Assembly: GCA_029238315.1 (NCBI GenBank) | Contig: JAQWGI010000032.1 | Span: 1-64,000 of the forward strand | Direction: 5' to 3' | DNA length: 64,000 bases | Source of the DNA: Polaribacter sp. | GTDB taxonomy: Bacteria; Bacteroidota; Bacteroidia; Flavobacteriales; Flavobacteriaceae | In this document: positions 1 through 10,733 of the stretch, piece by piece | Layout of the letters: each line of letters begins with the position of its first letter | Numbering within the stretch: position 1 is the stretch's first letter | Position numbers and translations under genes: made by a program | Notes under the pieces: generated by a model | What the model was told of the DNA's origin: nothing | Seen by the model: the letters and a program-made list of their open reading frames with translations, nothing else | The model's database searches: none

Positions 1-1
1 T

Positions 2-1231
2 GTTTCAGAAGGACACCCAGATAAAGTAGCAGATCAAATTTCTGATGCATTAATCGATAATTTTTTAGCGTTTGACGCTGATTCAAAAGTTGCTTGCGAA
101 ACTTTGGTAACAACTGGACAGGTTGTCTTAGCTGGAGAAGTAAAATCTAAAACTTATTTAGATGTTCAGAAAATAGCACGTGATGTAATCAATAAAATTG
201 GCTACACAAAAAGTGAGTATATGTTTGATGGAAGTTCTTGTGGTGTTTTCTCTGCAATTCATGAACAATCTCCAGATATTAACCAAGGAGTTGACAAACT
301 TAACAAAGAAGAGCAAGGCGCAGGAGATCAAGGAATGATGTTTGGTTACGCAACTGATGAAACAGAAAACTATATGCCATTGGCTCTAGAGTTATCGCAT
401 AGATTGCTAATTGAATTAGCAGAATTAAGACGCGAAAATAAAGAAATTAATTATTTACGCCCAGATGCAAAAAGTCAGGTTACTATTGAATATTCTGATG
501 ATAATGTTCCGCAAAGAATAGATGCTATTGTAATTTCTACGCAACATGATGATTTTGACAAAAGCGAAACGGTTATGTTAGATAAAATTAAATCTGACAT
601 TGTACATATTTTAATTCCACGTGTAATTGCAAAATTACCAGCAAATATTCAGGCATTATTTACAGATCAAATTACGTATCACATCAATCCAACAGGAATC
701 TTTGTTATTGGTGGGCCACATGGAGACACTGGGCTAACAGGTAGAAAAATAATTGTAGATACTTATGGTGGTAAAGGAGCGCATGGAGGAGGTGCTTTCT
801 CCGGAAAAGATCCATCTAAAGTTGATAGATCTGGAGCTTACGCAACAAGACACATTGCCAAAAACTTAGTAGCTGCAGGAGTTTGTAAAGAAGTTTTAGT
901 GCAAGTTTCTTATGCTATTGGTGTAGCAAAACCAACAAGTATTAATGTGGAAACGTATGGAACTTCTACTTTAAATTTAACCGATGGAGAAATTAGTAAA
1001 ATTGTAGAAAACATTTTTGACATGAGGCCTTATTTTATTGAGCAGCGCTTAAAACTAAGAACACCAATATATTCTGAAACCGCAGCTTACGGACACATGG
1101 GGAGAACGCCTGAAATTAAAACTGTAACTTTTTCTAATCCAATGGGAGAAACTGTTTCACAAGAAGTAGAAACCTTTACTTGGGAAAAACTAGATTACGT
1201 AGACAAAGTAAAAGATGCCTTTGGGTTTTAA
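2..1231 (+). CDS. metK: S-adenosylmethionine synthase, 5' truncated by window edge
   Basis: Frame is open from base 2 ([22 protein letters not shown]...), upstream of the listed ORF start at 104. [21 protein letters not shown] and [19 protein letters not shown] are MetK signatures. Confidence 0.97.
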   Translation, partial: VSEGHPDKVADQISDALIDNFLAFDADSKVACETLVTTGQVVLAGEVKSKTYLDVQKIARDVINKIGYTKSEYMFDGSSCGVFSAIHEQSPDINQGVDKLNKEEQGAGDQGMMFGYATDETENYMPLALELSHRLLIELAELRRENKEINYLRPDAKSQVTIEYSDDNVPQRIDAIVISTQHDDFDKSETVMLDKIKSDIVHILIPRVIAKLPANIQALFTDQITYHINPTGIFVIGGPHGDTGLTGRKIIVDTYGGKGAHGGGAFSGKDPSKVDRSGAYATRHIAKNLVAAGVCKEVLVQVSYAIGVAKPTSINVETYGTSTLNLTDGEISKIVENIFDMRPYFIEQRLKLRTPIYSETAAYGHMGRTPEIKTVTFSNPMGETVSQEVETFTWEKLDYVDKVKDAFGF

Positions 1232-1250
1232 AACTTTATTAGAATTCATA

Positions 1251-1285
1251 AAAAACCTCAAGCAAATTTGTTTGAGGTTTTTTTA
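1251..1285. terminator. Intrinsic terminator hairpin after metK (probably bidirectional)
   Basis: aaacctcaagcaaatttgtttgaggtttttt: long stem followed by a T-run. Confidence 0.75.
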
Positions 1286-1294
1286 TCTAGAAAA

Positions 1295-3019
1295 TCACTT
1301 CTTTTCAAAAGCTAATTTTCCGTTTATCATTGTTTTTAAAACAGTGCCTTCTAGGATTTCTTTTGGAGTAGCATTTAAGACATCAACATCCATAAAGGTT
1401 AAATCTGCCCACTTACCAACTTCTATTGTACCAGTAAGTTTTTCTTGATTTGCTGCATAAGCAGCCCAAATAGTATAGGCTCTTAAAGATTCTTCTTTAC
1501 TAAATGCCTGTTCAGGAAACCATTGTTTTTCTTGCTCTTTTTTCTTTTTAGTTATTGCACTATACATTCCATAAAAAAAGCTAGGATCAGAACCTGTAAA
1601 GTCTGAATTAAATATAACTGTTGCGTTATTATTTCGTAAAGTTCGCCATGCATATGCTCCTTTTGCGCGTAGCTCTCCTACTCTATCAATTGCCCATGGC
1701 ATATCTTCTACTGCATGTGCTGGCTCCATAGAAGCAATAATATTTAATTGATAAAATCTAGAAAAGTCATCTGGATGCACAACTTGAACATGTTCTATTC
1801 TATGACGCAAATCTTTTGAATTTGGATTTGTTTTAAAATAATTTTCGTACAGATCTAAAACATCTCTATTTGCCTTATCTCCAATGGCATGAATTGCCAA
1901 CTGAAATCCCGCATCTAATGCTTTTACTATCATATCCTCATGGAATCCGTAAGCCTTGCCACCAACTCCTGTATGATTTTTCTTGTCAGCATAATCTTCT
2001 ATAAAATTTGCTCCTCTTGAACCTAAAGAACCATCATAATATGCTTTAAAATTTCGTACTTGTAAAAAAGAAGCATCATTTGTAGTAGGCCCTTTCTTTA
2101 GCCATTTATCAACCAATTTTACATTATACATTCTTGCTGCTATAAAAGCATGCACGCGCATTGGCAACATATTATTTTTTAATAAACCTTCATAAACCTC
2201 CATATGACTTTCTTCTACGCCAGCATGATGTGTTGTTGTAAAACCAAGTCTCAACATTTCGTTAAAACCAAATTGCATAATTCTAGTTTGTTGCTCCAAG
2301 CTTTTCTTGGGAATTTTATCTAAAAGTAATTTTTTAGCGCTATTTAAAAGTACATATTTAAAATTGCCTTTTCTGTCTTTAAGGATCTCTCCTCCATTTT
2401 CTGGAATCACATTTTTTGTAATGTCAGCTTTTTCAAAAGCCAACTTATTACCCATAACTCCAAACCCCCTTAAACCAATTAGAACAACAGGGTTTTCTAA
2501 GGTTTTATGACTTAACTTAGTCATATCTGGATAGTCGTTTGCAAAAACGGCTTCATCCCAACCAGAAGCAATAATCCATTCTCCCTTTGGAGTTTCTTTA
2601 GCTCGTTTTATAATTAAATCTAAGATTTGTTGTTTGGTTAAATCTTCTAGATTGATAGCTTCGTTTTTTTCACCTAACTCTTGTAAATGCCCATGAGACT
2701 CAATTAAACCCGGAATTACAATAGCTTTGTTTGCATTAATTATTTTAGTAGTTTTTCCAATGTATTTTTGAACTTCTTTGTCTGATCCAACAAATTGAAT
2801 TAAATTATTTTTAATAGCAATTGCCTGAGCATCAAAATACCATTTTCCGTTTTTAAAAGGCGCGTCTAATGCAGGCTCTCCTTCCAAACTTGGATCACTC
2901 CAATTTAAAGAATAAATATTTGCATTATGAATAATTACATCAGAAAAATCTTCTTTAGATTGATTTTTACATGAAATAAATTGTGCAACCAACACTATAA
3001 AAAGAATATATTTTCTCAT
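1295..3019 (-). CDS. Amidohydrolase family lipoprotein (YtcJ-like)
   Basis: Lipobox-like N-term (FISCKNQ); IPGLIESHGHLQELG, AIHAIGDKANRDVLDLYE, HRIEHVQVVHPDD, NSDFTGSDPSFFYGMYSA motifs of YtcJ-type amidohydrolases. Confidence 0.85.
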   Translation of the reverse strand: MRKYILFIVLVAQFISCKNQSKEDFSDVIIHNANIYSLNWSDPSLEGEPALDAPFKNGKWYFDAQAIAIKNNLIQFVGSDKEVQKYIGKTTKIINANKAIVIPGLIESHGHLQELGEKNEAINLEDLTKQQILDLIIKRAKETPKGEWIIASGWDEAVFANDYPDMTKLSHKTLENPVVLIGLRGFGVMGNKLAFEKADITKNVIPENGGEILKDRKGNFKYVLLNSAKKLLLDKIPKKSLEQQTRIMQFGFNEMLRLGFTTTHHAGVEESHMEVYEGLLKNNMLPMRVHAFIAARMYNVKLVDKWLKKGPTTNDASFLQVRNFKAYYDGSLGSRGANFIEDYADKKNHTGVGGKAYGFHEDMIVKALDAGFQLAIHAIGDKANRDVLDLYENYFKTNPNSKDLRHRIEHVQVVHPDDFSRFYQLNIIASMEPAHAVEDMPWAIDRVGELRAKGAYAWRTLRNNNATVIFNSDFTGSDPSFFYGMYSAITKKKKEQEKQWFPEQAFSKEESLRAYTIWAAYAANQEKLTGTIEVGKWADLTFMDVDVLNATPKEILEGTVLKTMINGKLAFEKK

Positions 3020-3160
3020 AATAAAAAGATTAGCTTTTTTAAATTTATTGACTATTTGTTAATTTTTTACCCAGCAATTTTAAGGTGATTATTTATAACA
3101 ACCAAAATATCTCTAAATCTAATAAAAATTAAATAAGCGTTCTCTTTATTTATTTCATAA

Positions 3161-3190
3161 AAAAAAGCGAATATTTCTATTCGCTTTTTT
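3161..3190 (-). terminator. Intrinsic terminator hairpin
   Basis: aaaaaagcgaatatttctattcgctttttt: perfect stem with flanking A/T runs, just downstream of the 3210..5921 minus-strand gene. Confidence 0.75.
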
Positions 3191-3209
3191 GGTTTAACTT
3201 AAATAACAT

Positions 3210-5921
3210 CTATAAATTATACTTTACAGTAAATACCATAAATCTTGGCTGAACTACATAAGTAGAAGTACTGTTAAAAATAGCATTTGTACTGTCTCTG
3301 TTTATGGATGTAGTATCAAATGCATTTGTCATTTCTAAAGAATACTCCCATTTACTTTCTTTCTTTTGATACGTTAGATCTAAATCTAAGAAACTATAAT
3401 TATTTAATGTTTGTGTTTCGTTTTTGTAATCATAATAGGTATACCTTGATGTAAACGTAAAGTTCTTTAGTAACAAAATATCTAAATTCAAGTAAGGACT
3501 GTGTGTGTAAAATTTATTTACATTCCCACCTTGATTGTAGTCGTTTATGGTTACACTATATCCAAAATCAAAATTTGGCGCTATTCTAAAGTTAGAACTT
3601 AAACCAACGTTATAAGTTTGAGAAAAACTCCTTGAATCTCTTTCAGATTCAACTCTAACAGGCGGCGTATTAGGATTATTATCTGTATCGTTCAAAAACG
3701 CAATTGTATTTGTTGATTTTGACAAAGAAACATTTGCACCTAAAGTACTTTTTAATTTACCAAATGTTTTTTGAAAATTAACTCTACCTGATAAAGATTC
3801 GTTAGGGAAAGCTGTATTAATTGATGTAGATATTTGATCTACACCTACTGGCAAAATACTCCCAATAATTGCGTTTTCTCGTTTACTATAATTAATAAAT
3901 GCAAACACATTTGTATAGTTAAACATATTAAAGCTAAAATAGTTTAGATTAACATTGTGAGAATGAGAGCTTTCTAAATTTCTATTACCAGAATACAAAC
4001 GGTTGTAGTTATTAAATACATAACCTTCTGCTACACTATTAATATCTGTAAAACTTACTTGTTTAGAGTATGTTAGCCTTAATGTTTCAGATTTTTTTAA
4101 TTGTAATTTTATGGAAGCATTTGGCAAAAACTCTGTAAAATTATCGTCTCTAACAGAACCTAACTGCGTGTTTTTAGCAGAATAAGAATGAAAAGTTCCT
4201 CCTTGAGTAAAAGTAAAAATTCCGGTAATAAATTTATATTCAAAACCTGCGTATAAATCATTAAATGCATACGTAACATCATTTAATGTAGTTGGGTCTG
4301 TAATTGAGTTTTTCACACTTCCTAGTGTTTCAAAAATACTAGAATTAAATTGTTGATCACTAATTGTTGCACCAACATTGATATTTAAATTACTTTTAGA
4401 ATTGATTACATAAAAGTAATCTAATTTTGCATCTAACTTATTTGTTTTTACGCGCTTATTTTGAGAAACATCATAAGGGGTTCCGTTAGCTGGAGTAGCT
4501 AAAGTTAATAGATTTGCAAAAGACAACTGTTGTAAATTGGCATTATAAAACGGATCTTCATCTTGCCAAAGATGCTGCGCACTCAAAGCAAAAATATTTT
4601 TATCGTTTAATGTGTAGTAATAATTAATGTTCTGATTTACAGAAAAAGGATTTTGACTTTGAGATTGTAAAATATTTCCTGGAATTTGAGACGATGTAAA
4701 CAACTGATTTTCTGTTTGATCAGAAATTTTACCAAAAATATCATAATCAAATTGCTTATTTACATTTGGCTTATAACTTGCACTTAACTTAAACAACCCT
4801 AAATTAGATTCTTGAGATGAATTACTCGTTGTTGATTCTGTTAAACCATTAGTTATATAACTTCTTGTAGAACCTTGCTCTAGTTCTGTTTTTGAGTTTG
4901 AATAAATTGCAAAACCACTTAAATCTAGTGTTTTCTTTGGAGAATAACTAAAGTTAGCTGCTGCAAACTTAGATTCTAACTCTTTTGCTCTGTTGTTTTG
5001 TAATGTTAAAAAACCAATATCTGTAGATGCTACATTAAAACCAGTACCTGATCCACCACCAGCTCTAAAGCCGCCTGTAAACCTAAAATAATCTCTTCTT
5101 GTAAATGGTTGTTTACCAATATTATTCATATCAGTAATTAAGTTAACACTGTATTTTGGGTTGTAATAAAATAATTTTGGATTTGCAACAAATCTATTAT
5201 TATCTCCAAAACCAGCATTAATTTCTCCAAACCAAAAATTCTTTTTTCCTTTTTTTAATTGAATATTTAAAGCTAAGTTGTCTGAATTATCTTGCACACC
5301 ACTTAATTGATTTACTTCGCTAAAATTCTTAAGAATTTGAACCTTATCAATTGCATTTGCAGGAATATTTTGAACAGCAATTTTAGAATCACCATCAAAA
5401 AATTCTTTTCCTTCAACTAAAACTTTACCAACTTTTTTTCCTTCAACTTCAATTTCTCCATCCGCATTTACCTCTACACCTGGCAATCTTTTTAAAACAT
5501 CTCCAAGCTTTTTTTCTGTACCAACCTTAAAAGAATCTGCATCATAAACAAGCGTATCTCCTTTTATAGTTACTGGTATTTTATAAGTGATACTTACTTC
5601 ATCTAAAGTGTTATCTGGCATCAAAATAATATCTTTAACAATATCTACTAATTTTGTATTAATAGTAACGTCTGAAGTTTTATTACCTATGTAGCTTGCT
5701 TTTATACTATACGTAGTGTTTTCTTTTAATGTTAATTTATAGTTTCCTTTTGAGTCTGTAAAACCATAAGAATCTAAAATATTTGTTGTTTTATTTAAGG
5801 CTATGACGTTGGCCATTTCTAAAGGCTCTCCAATACTATCTTTTACAACTCCTGACACTTTAACTTGAGCATTAGAGGCAGAAGCAACTAATATGAAGAT
5901 TGCAAATACATATTTTTTCAT
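3210..5921 (-). CDS. TonB-dependent-receptor-like outer membrane beta-barrel protein with N-terminal carboxypeptidase-regulatory-like domain
   Basis: Signal peptide; VSGVVKDSIGEPLEMANVIALN (CarboxypepD_reg-like); plug-like region GDVLKRLPGVEVNADGEIEVEGKKVGKVLVEGKEFF; long barrel. Confidence 0.85.
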   Translation of the reverse strand: MKKYVFAIFILVASASNAQVKVSGVVKDSIGEPLEMANVIALNKTTNILDSYGFTDSKGNYKLTLKENTTYSIKASYIGNKTSDVTINTKLVDIVKDIILMPDNTLDEVSITYKIPVTIKGDTLVYDADSFKVGTEKKLGDVLKRLPGVEVNADGEIEVEGKKVGKVLVEGKEFFDGDSKIAVQNIPANAIDKVQILKNFSEVNQLSGVQDNSDNLALNIQLKKGKKNFWFGEINAGFGDNNRFVANPKLFYYNPKYSVNLITDMNNIGKQPFTRRDYFRFTGGFRAGGGSGTGFNVASTDIGFLTLQNNRAKELESKFAAANFSYSPKKTLDLSGFAIYSNSKTELEQGSTRSYITNGLTESTTSNSSQESNLGLFKLSASYKPNVNKQFDYDIFGKISDQTENQLFTSSQIPGNILQSQSQNPFSVNQNINYYYTLNDKNIFALSAQHLWQDEDPFYNANLQQLSFANLLTLATPANGTPYDVSQNKRVKTNKLDAKLDYFYVINSKSNLNINVGATISDQQFNSSIFETLGSVKNSITDPTTLNDVTYAFNDLYAGFEYKFITGIFTFTQGGTFHSYSAKNTQLGSVRDDNFTEFLPNASIKLQLKKSETLRLTYSKQVSFTDINSVAEGYVFNNYNRLYSGNRNLESSHSHNVNLNYFSFNMFNYTNVFAFINYSKRENAIIGSILPVGVDQISTSINTAFPNESLSGRVNFQKTFGKLKSTLGANVSLSKSTNTIAFLNDTDNNPNTPPVRVESERDSRSFSQTYNVGLSSNFRIAPNFDFGYSVTINDYNQGGNVNKFYTHSPYLNLDILLLKNFTFTSRYTYYDYKNETQTLNNYSFLDLDLTYQKKESKWEYSLEMTNAFDTTSINRDSTNAIFNSTSTYVVQPRFMVFTVKYNL

Positions 5922-6198
5922 AAAAATTTGTTTTTATTTTTTTTAAACTCTGCGTTTAAACTTGTTTCCTTTTGAAATTAGCTTCTGAATTAGCAGTAAT
6001 TGTTGTAATTGGTGTAATTGAAAAAAAATTAAAATATTTCTTATGATAAAAATTTTGTTTAATAATTTTACATTTTCACTAAACAAAAGTAGTTAAAATA
6101 AATTAAAACAAACTGTTATACTAATGTTAAAAAACAGAGTAGCACAATTTAAAATTACTATTAGTGATAAAGAAAAATTTAAAAAATAAAAAGTTTGA

Positions 6199-7041
6199 TT
6201 AACCACCAATTTTTAACTCGATACTATTTCCTTTACTATTTCTTCTTGACTTGAATTGATCCATCATTTCTTTAGATTTCTTAGCCATGATTTTTTCATA
6301 TTCTTTTTGAGAAATTTTTTTCCCTTTTTTTGGCTCCTCAATTTTGACTTTATCTTCAGGGTTCATTACTATCTCAGAACAAATAATTGTTTGTTTTCCT
6401 TCTTGAATTTCTAAAATTAAACCTGGTAATCCAGAATAATTACTTGGGCCATTACTAACCGGAATAGTTGGTGTATACCAAGCAGTTGTAACCACATCTA
6501 CTTTTTCTTTTTTCTCCTTCACTTCACCATCTTCAACAGTCATATTTGTTCTTTCAACTTCTCTTGTATAAGTAGCTTTGTAACAAGTATACACGCCAAT
6601 ATTTTTTGTTTCACTTGTTAATTTCCAATCGTATTTTGGTAATTTGTCCTTTATTAAAAAACGTTTCCCCATGATTTCTGTCTTATTAATAAAACTATTC
6701 TTTTTTGTATTTTTATAATACACATCACTTCCACCACCAGAACCCATAACCATAACTTTCATGCCATTTACTGGTATCCCAGCTGGAGCATTTAGTTTTT
6801 TCTCTTCTTTATAAATTGATGCATCTTTATCAAAAATTAATACAAAAGTTTTTTGAAACTGTTTTTTCATCATTGCTTCAAACTGCGCTTTTTGAGCATC
6901 ACTAATTGCAGCGCCACCCGGACCTCCTCCAATTTTCATATCTACTTTTCGGTGCGTTTTATAAATTGCTTTTCCTTGAAAACTTTGCGCATTTATTACA
7001 AATGATGTAACCAAAAACACGATCAATACTAAATTTCTCAT
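6199..7041 (-). CDS. GLPGLI family protein
   Basis: Contains NYSGLPGLILEIQEG; signal peptide; next to the TonB-receptor-like gene, a common Bacteroidota arrangement. Confidence 0.9.
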   Translation of the reverse strand: MRNLVLIVFLVTSFVINAQSFQGKAIYKTHRKVDMKIGGGPGGAAISDAQKAQFEAMMKKQFQKTFVLIFDKDASIYKEEKKLNAPAGIPVNGMKVMVMGSGGGSDVYYKNTKKNSFINKTEIMGKRFLIKDKLPKYDWKLTSETKNIGVYTCYKATYTREVERTNMTVEDGEVKEKKEKVDVVTTAWYTPTIPVSNGPSNYSGLPGLILEIQEGKQTIICSEIVMNPEDKVKIEEPKKGKKISQKEYEKIMAKKSKEMMDQFKSRRNSKGNSIELKIGG

Positions 7042-7355
7042 TGTTGTTATTTTTTATTTCTATCAATTACTTTTATTAACTATTTGGAGCTTTTTTTTGA
7101 CATTCTTAATTAAGATAACATTATTTTTTGATTCCCCACCAAACCTAATAAACCTTTTATTTTATTATTCTAGTAAATTTACTTTAAATGTTAATAGGAT
7201 TGTTTCATCATCTTTATTTTTTTTTAAAAAATAGCTTTGAAATCTTTCCTATTAATCGATTTTAAATATTCTACCGTATCATCTGGAAAAGTTAATTGTT
7301 TTACTATTAAAACTTTAGTGCCATAAGTTACAACAGAAAGAATCTTTTTCTGTGA

Positions 7356-7643
7356 AAAAGAAAAAAATCCAGATATTTTAATCAAACAAAACAAACATTA
7401 CTTTTTAAAGACAAAGAAACTACACTTACAAATAGAGAATCTGAGTTACTTTTTATCTTAGCACAAAACAAATATACAATTTCCAAAAAAACATATATCC
7501 TTAATAAATTATGGGGAAATGATGATTTTTTTAATGCAAGAAGTATGGATGTTTTTATTTGCAAAATTAGAAAGAAATTAAAACAAGACGAAAGCATTCA
7601 AATTGTGAATGTTAGAGGCTACGGACATAAATTGATCTGTTAA
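7356..7643 (+). pseudogene. Remnant of OmpR/PhoB-family response regulator C-terminal winged-helix DNA-binding domain
   Basis: Plus-strand frame reads KDKETTLTNRESELLFILAQNKYTISKKTYILNKLWGNDDFFNARSMDVFICKIRKKLKQDESIQIVNVRGYGHKLIC*, a near-complete Trans_reg_C domain. No receiver domain or start precedes it; stop TGA at 7353 in the same frame. Confidence 0.8.
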
Positions 7644-7713
7644 ATGCATTGCCAGTCCTAAATTTTTGTTAACTTTATCGACCGTTTTTTAAACATCTTA
7701 GAAATCATAAATT

Positions 7714-8328
7714 ATGCACGTAGCCATTGCGGGAAATATTGGAGCTGGTAAAACCACTTTAACAAAATTATTAGCAAAACATTACAATTGGAAGCCTCAT
7801 TTTGAATCTGTAGAAGAAAATCCGTACTTAGATGATTTCTATGCAGAAATGGAACGATGGTCTTTTAACCTTCAAGTTTTCTTCTTGAATAGCAGATTTA
7901 GACAGATCTTAGAATTGAGAGAAACTGGTAAAAAAATTATTCAGGATAGAACCATTTATGAAGATGCGCATATTTTTGCTCCAAATCTTCATGCGATGGG
8001 ATTAATGACCAATAGAGATTATCAAAATTACAGTTCTCTTTTTGAACTGATGGAAAAATTGGTTACTCCGCCAGATTTATTAATTTATTTACGTTCTAGT
8101 ATTCCAAATTTAGTTGGACAAATTCATAAAAGAGGTAGAGATTATGAAAACTCTATTAGTATTGACTACCTAAGCAGACTTAATGAACGCTATGAGGCAT
8201 GGATTTCTACGTATACTAAAGGGAAACTATTGGTAATAGATGTAGATAATTTAGATTTCGTAGACAACCAAGAAGATTTAGGCTATATAATAGACAGAAT
8301 AGACGCTCAAATAAACGGGTTGTTCTAA
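7714..8328 (+). CDS. Deoxynucleoside kinase
   Basis: P-loop HVAIAGNIGAGKTTLTKLLA; FLNSRFRQ; QDRTIYEDAHIFA; dNK family. Confidence 0.93.
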   Translation: MHVAIAGNIGAGKTTLTKLLAKHYNWKPHFESVEENPYLDDFYAEMERWSFNLQVFFLNSRFRQILELRETGKKIIQDRTIYEDAHIFAPNLHAMGLMTNRDYQNYSSLFELMEKLVTPPDLLIYLRSSIPNLVGQIHKRGRDYENSISIDYLSRLNERYEAWISTYTKGKLLVIDVDNLDFVDNQEDLGYIIDRIDAQINGLF

Positions 8329-8352
8329 AACAAAAGTTGACACAAAATCAAA

Positions 8353-8386
8353 GACCATTTACCGAAGTAAATGGCCTTTTTTTTTG
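8353..8386 (+). terminator. Intrinsic terminator after deoxynucleoside kinase gene
   Basis: ccatttaccgaagtaaatggccttttttttt: stem plus T-run. Confidence 0.8.
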
Positions 8387-8879
8387 ATAGAAATCCCCCA
8401 ATACCTATCGTTAAGCAAGTTAATAAAAAAATATCAATATTTATGTTTTTTTTTAATTATTTCTTTTATTAAGCAAAAGCATATTTAAAATGAGCTTTTA
8501 TTAGTGTTTGTTATATTTATTAGACCAAAAAAAAGACTCCATTCTATTTACTTGATGTTTTTCTCTAAATAATTTTAGATAGAATTAGTAGTATTTTTTG
8601 TTTTTATGATTAACTAAAAAATAATACATATTTGAATTTAAACAAAAATTGCTCAAAACAAACCAAAAAATTTTAATAGCATTTATAGTTTGATAAAAAT
8701 TTATGAATTAAATTAAAACATAAAACACCCAGAAAAGATGTGAGTGGCGAATCATCATTTTTTAATTTTTTTTAAAAAAACCACCTTTTTGTAACAAAAA
8801 GAAAAAAACAAACGTATAAGCATATGAAAGGTATAAATACCACTAAATAAAACCAGTAAAATAAAGGACACAACTTAAA

Positions 8880-9728
8880 ATTACCACGCAGGTTACTAAT
8901 CGAGAAACTGCATCGTTAGATAAGTATTTACAAGAGATTGGAAAGGTAGATTTAATTACTGCTGATGAAGAAGTAGAGTTGGCACAACGAATAAAAGCTG
9001 GTGATCAAATTGCCTTAGAAAAATTAACAAAAGCAAATTTACGTTTTGTTGTTTCTGTTGCAAAGCAATATCAAAATCAAGGATTAACTTTACCCGATTT
9101 AATTAATGAAGGTAATTTAGGATTGATTAAAGCTGCAAAACGTTTTGATGAAACACGTGGTTTTAAATTTATCTCTTATGCCGTTTGGTGGATTCGTCAA
9201 TCAATTTTACAAGCATTAGCAGAACAATCAAGAATTGTACGTTTGCCTTTAAATAAAATTGGTTCTATTAACAAGATTAATAAAATGTACGCTTTCTTAG
9301 AGCAAGAAAACGAACGTCCGCCAAGTGCCGAAGAAATTGCTAAGAAATTAGACATGACTGTAAATGACGTAAAAGAATCAATGAAAAATTCTGGTCGTCA
9401 CGTATCGATGGATGCACCTTTAATTGAAGGAGAAGATTCTAATTTATACGACGTATTAAACTCAGGAGAATCTCCAAATCCAGATAGATCTTTATTACAT
9501 GAATCTTTAAGAGTAGAAATTTCTAGAGCTTTAGAAACTTTAACTCCAAGAGAAGCAGATGTGGTAAAACTATACTTTGGTTTAGGAGAACACCAACCAA
9601 TGACGTTAGAAGAAATTGGTGAAACTTTCGATTTAACGCGCGAGCGTGTTCGTCAAATAAAAGAAAAAGCAATTAGAAGATTAAAACATACTTCTAGAAG
9701 TAAAATATTAATGACTTACCTTGGTTAA
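8880..9728 (+). CDS. rpoD: RNA polymerase primary sigma factor RpoD/SigA; start codon uncertain
   Basis: In-frame homology extends upstream of the listed TTG start at 8979: (RTQLK)[38 protein letters not shown], then [11 protein letters not shown]...[20 protein letters not shown]...[29 protein letters not shown]. The 5' coordinate given is the ATT candidate; see finding. Confidence 0.95.
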   Translation: MTTQVTNRETASLDKYLQEIGKVDLITADEEVELAQRIKAGDQIALEKLTKANLRFVVSVAKQYQNQGLTLPDLINEGNLGLIKAAKRFDETRGFKFISYAVWWIRQSILQALAEQSRIVRLPLNKIGSINKINKMYAFLEQENERPPSAEEIAKKLDMTVNDVKESMKNSGRHVSMDAPLIEGEDSNLYDVLNSGESPNPDRSLLHESLRVEISRALETLTPREADVVKLYFGLGEHQPMTLEEIGETFDLTRERVRQIKEKAIRRLKHTSRSKILMTYLG

Positions 9729-9740
9729 TCAAATAAATTT

Positions 9741-9775
9741 AAAAACTCTCGAATTAATTTCGGGAGTTTTTTTTT
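9741..9775 (+). terminator. Intrinsic terminator after rpoD
   Basis: aaaactctcgaattaatttcgggagttttttttt hairpin plus T-run. Confidence 0.8.
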
Positions 9776-9902
9776 GAAGCAATCCTAGAATTCAAAAAAA
9801 TCAAAATAGTCTAGATTCTTTGTTTGTATAATAATGGAAAAGAACAATAAAAAATCTTATTCATTCTACTAACAAAAAACCGAAAGCAATGACAGTTTTA
9901 AG

Positions 9903-9910
9903 TATCTTTG
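9903..9910 (+). promoter_or_regulatory. Putative Bacteroidota -7 promoter box (TATCTTTG) upstream of rpe
   Basis: TATCTTTG matches the TAnnTTTG consensus, 31 nt before the ATG at 9941. Confidence 0.55.
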
Positions 9911-9940
9911 CAGCAACTAATAAACACAACAACAAACAAG

Positions 9941-10597
9941 ATGAGTAATTTAATTGCACCTTCAGTTTTAGCAGCAGATTTCGCCAATTTACAACGCGAT
10001 ATAGAAATGGTTAATAATAGTGATGCTGACTGGTTTCATATTGATATTATGGATGGCGTTTTTGTACCGAATATCTCTTTTGGAATGCCTGTTTTACAAG
10101 CAATTTCTAAATATGCAACAAAGACAATTGATGTTCATTTAATGATTGTTGATCCTGATAGATATATTACAACTTTTGCAGATTTAGGAGCCAATGTTTT
10201 AACGGTACATTATGAAGCCTGTACACATCTACACAGAACAATACAAGCTATAAAAACAACAGGGATGAAAGCAGGAGTTGCATTAAATCCCCATACACCA
10301 ATTGCCGTTTTAGAAGATGTTATTGCAGACTTAGATTTGGTTTGTGTTATGAGTGTAAATCCTGGTTTTGGCGGTCAATCTTTTATTGAAAATACGTATA
10401 AAAAAGTACGTCAATTAAAACAATTGATAGAATTTTCTGAATCAAATTGTCAAATTGAAATTGATGGCGGGGTTACAGATAAGAATGCCAGCAAACTTAT
10501 AGAGGCTGGTGCAAATATCTTAGTAGCCGGAAGTTATGTTTTTAAAAGCAACAATCCAATAGATACAATTGCAAACTTAAAGGCATTAGTAAATTAA
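9941..10597 (+). CDS. rpe: Ribulose-phosphate 3-epimerase
   Basis: ATG at 9941 preferred over the listed 9908: MSNLIAPSVLAADFANLQRDIEMVNNSDADWFHIDIMDGVFVPNISFG; VNPGFGGQSFI. Confidence 0.95.
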   Translation: MSNLIAPSVLAADFANLQRDIEMVNNSDADWFHIDIMDGVFVPNISFGMPVLQAISKYATKTIDVHLMIVDPDRYITTFADLGANVLTVHYEACTHLHRTIQAIKTTGMKAGVALNPHTPIAVLEDVIADLDLVCVMSVNPGFGGQSFIENTYKKVRQLKQLIEFSESNCQIEIDGGVTDKNASKLIEAGANILVAGSYVFKSNNPIDTIANLKALVN

Positions 10598-10733
10598 TTA
10601 CCTAAAATAGAACACCCTAAATATTTTTAAAAAAATCAACATTCTCAAGACCGTGATTTTATTAAAAGGAATTTTCTATAACAAAGAAAAATGCAAAAAA
10701 GAATTGTTTGTAATGATGTAACAACATTACCTT

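Noticed and set aside
1215-1448. Plus-strand 77-aa ORF overlapping metK end and amidohydrolase
   Set aside because: Antisense to a well-supported gene; low-complexity hydrophobic composition, no family.
7382-7597. Minus-strand 71-aa ORF
   Set aside because: Antisense of the recognisable winged-helix remnant; the plus-strand reading explains the sequence.
8386-8870. Long AT-rich region upstream of rpoD as a possible ncRNA/riboswitch
   Set aside because: No convincing stem-loop conservation or known motif visible by eye; probably promoter/leader.
8979-9728. rpoD starting at TTG 8979
   Set aside because: Would delete conserved sigma region 1.2 residues that are clearly encoded in frame upstream; listed start not accepted.
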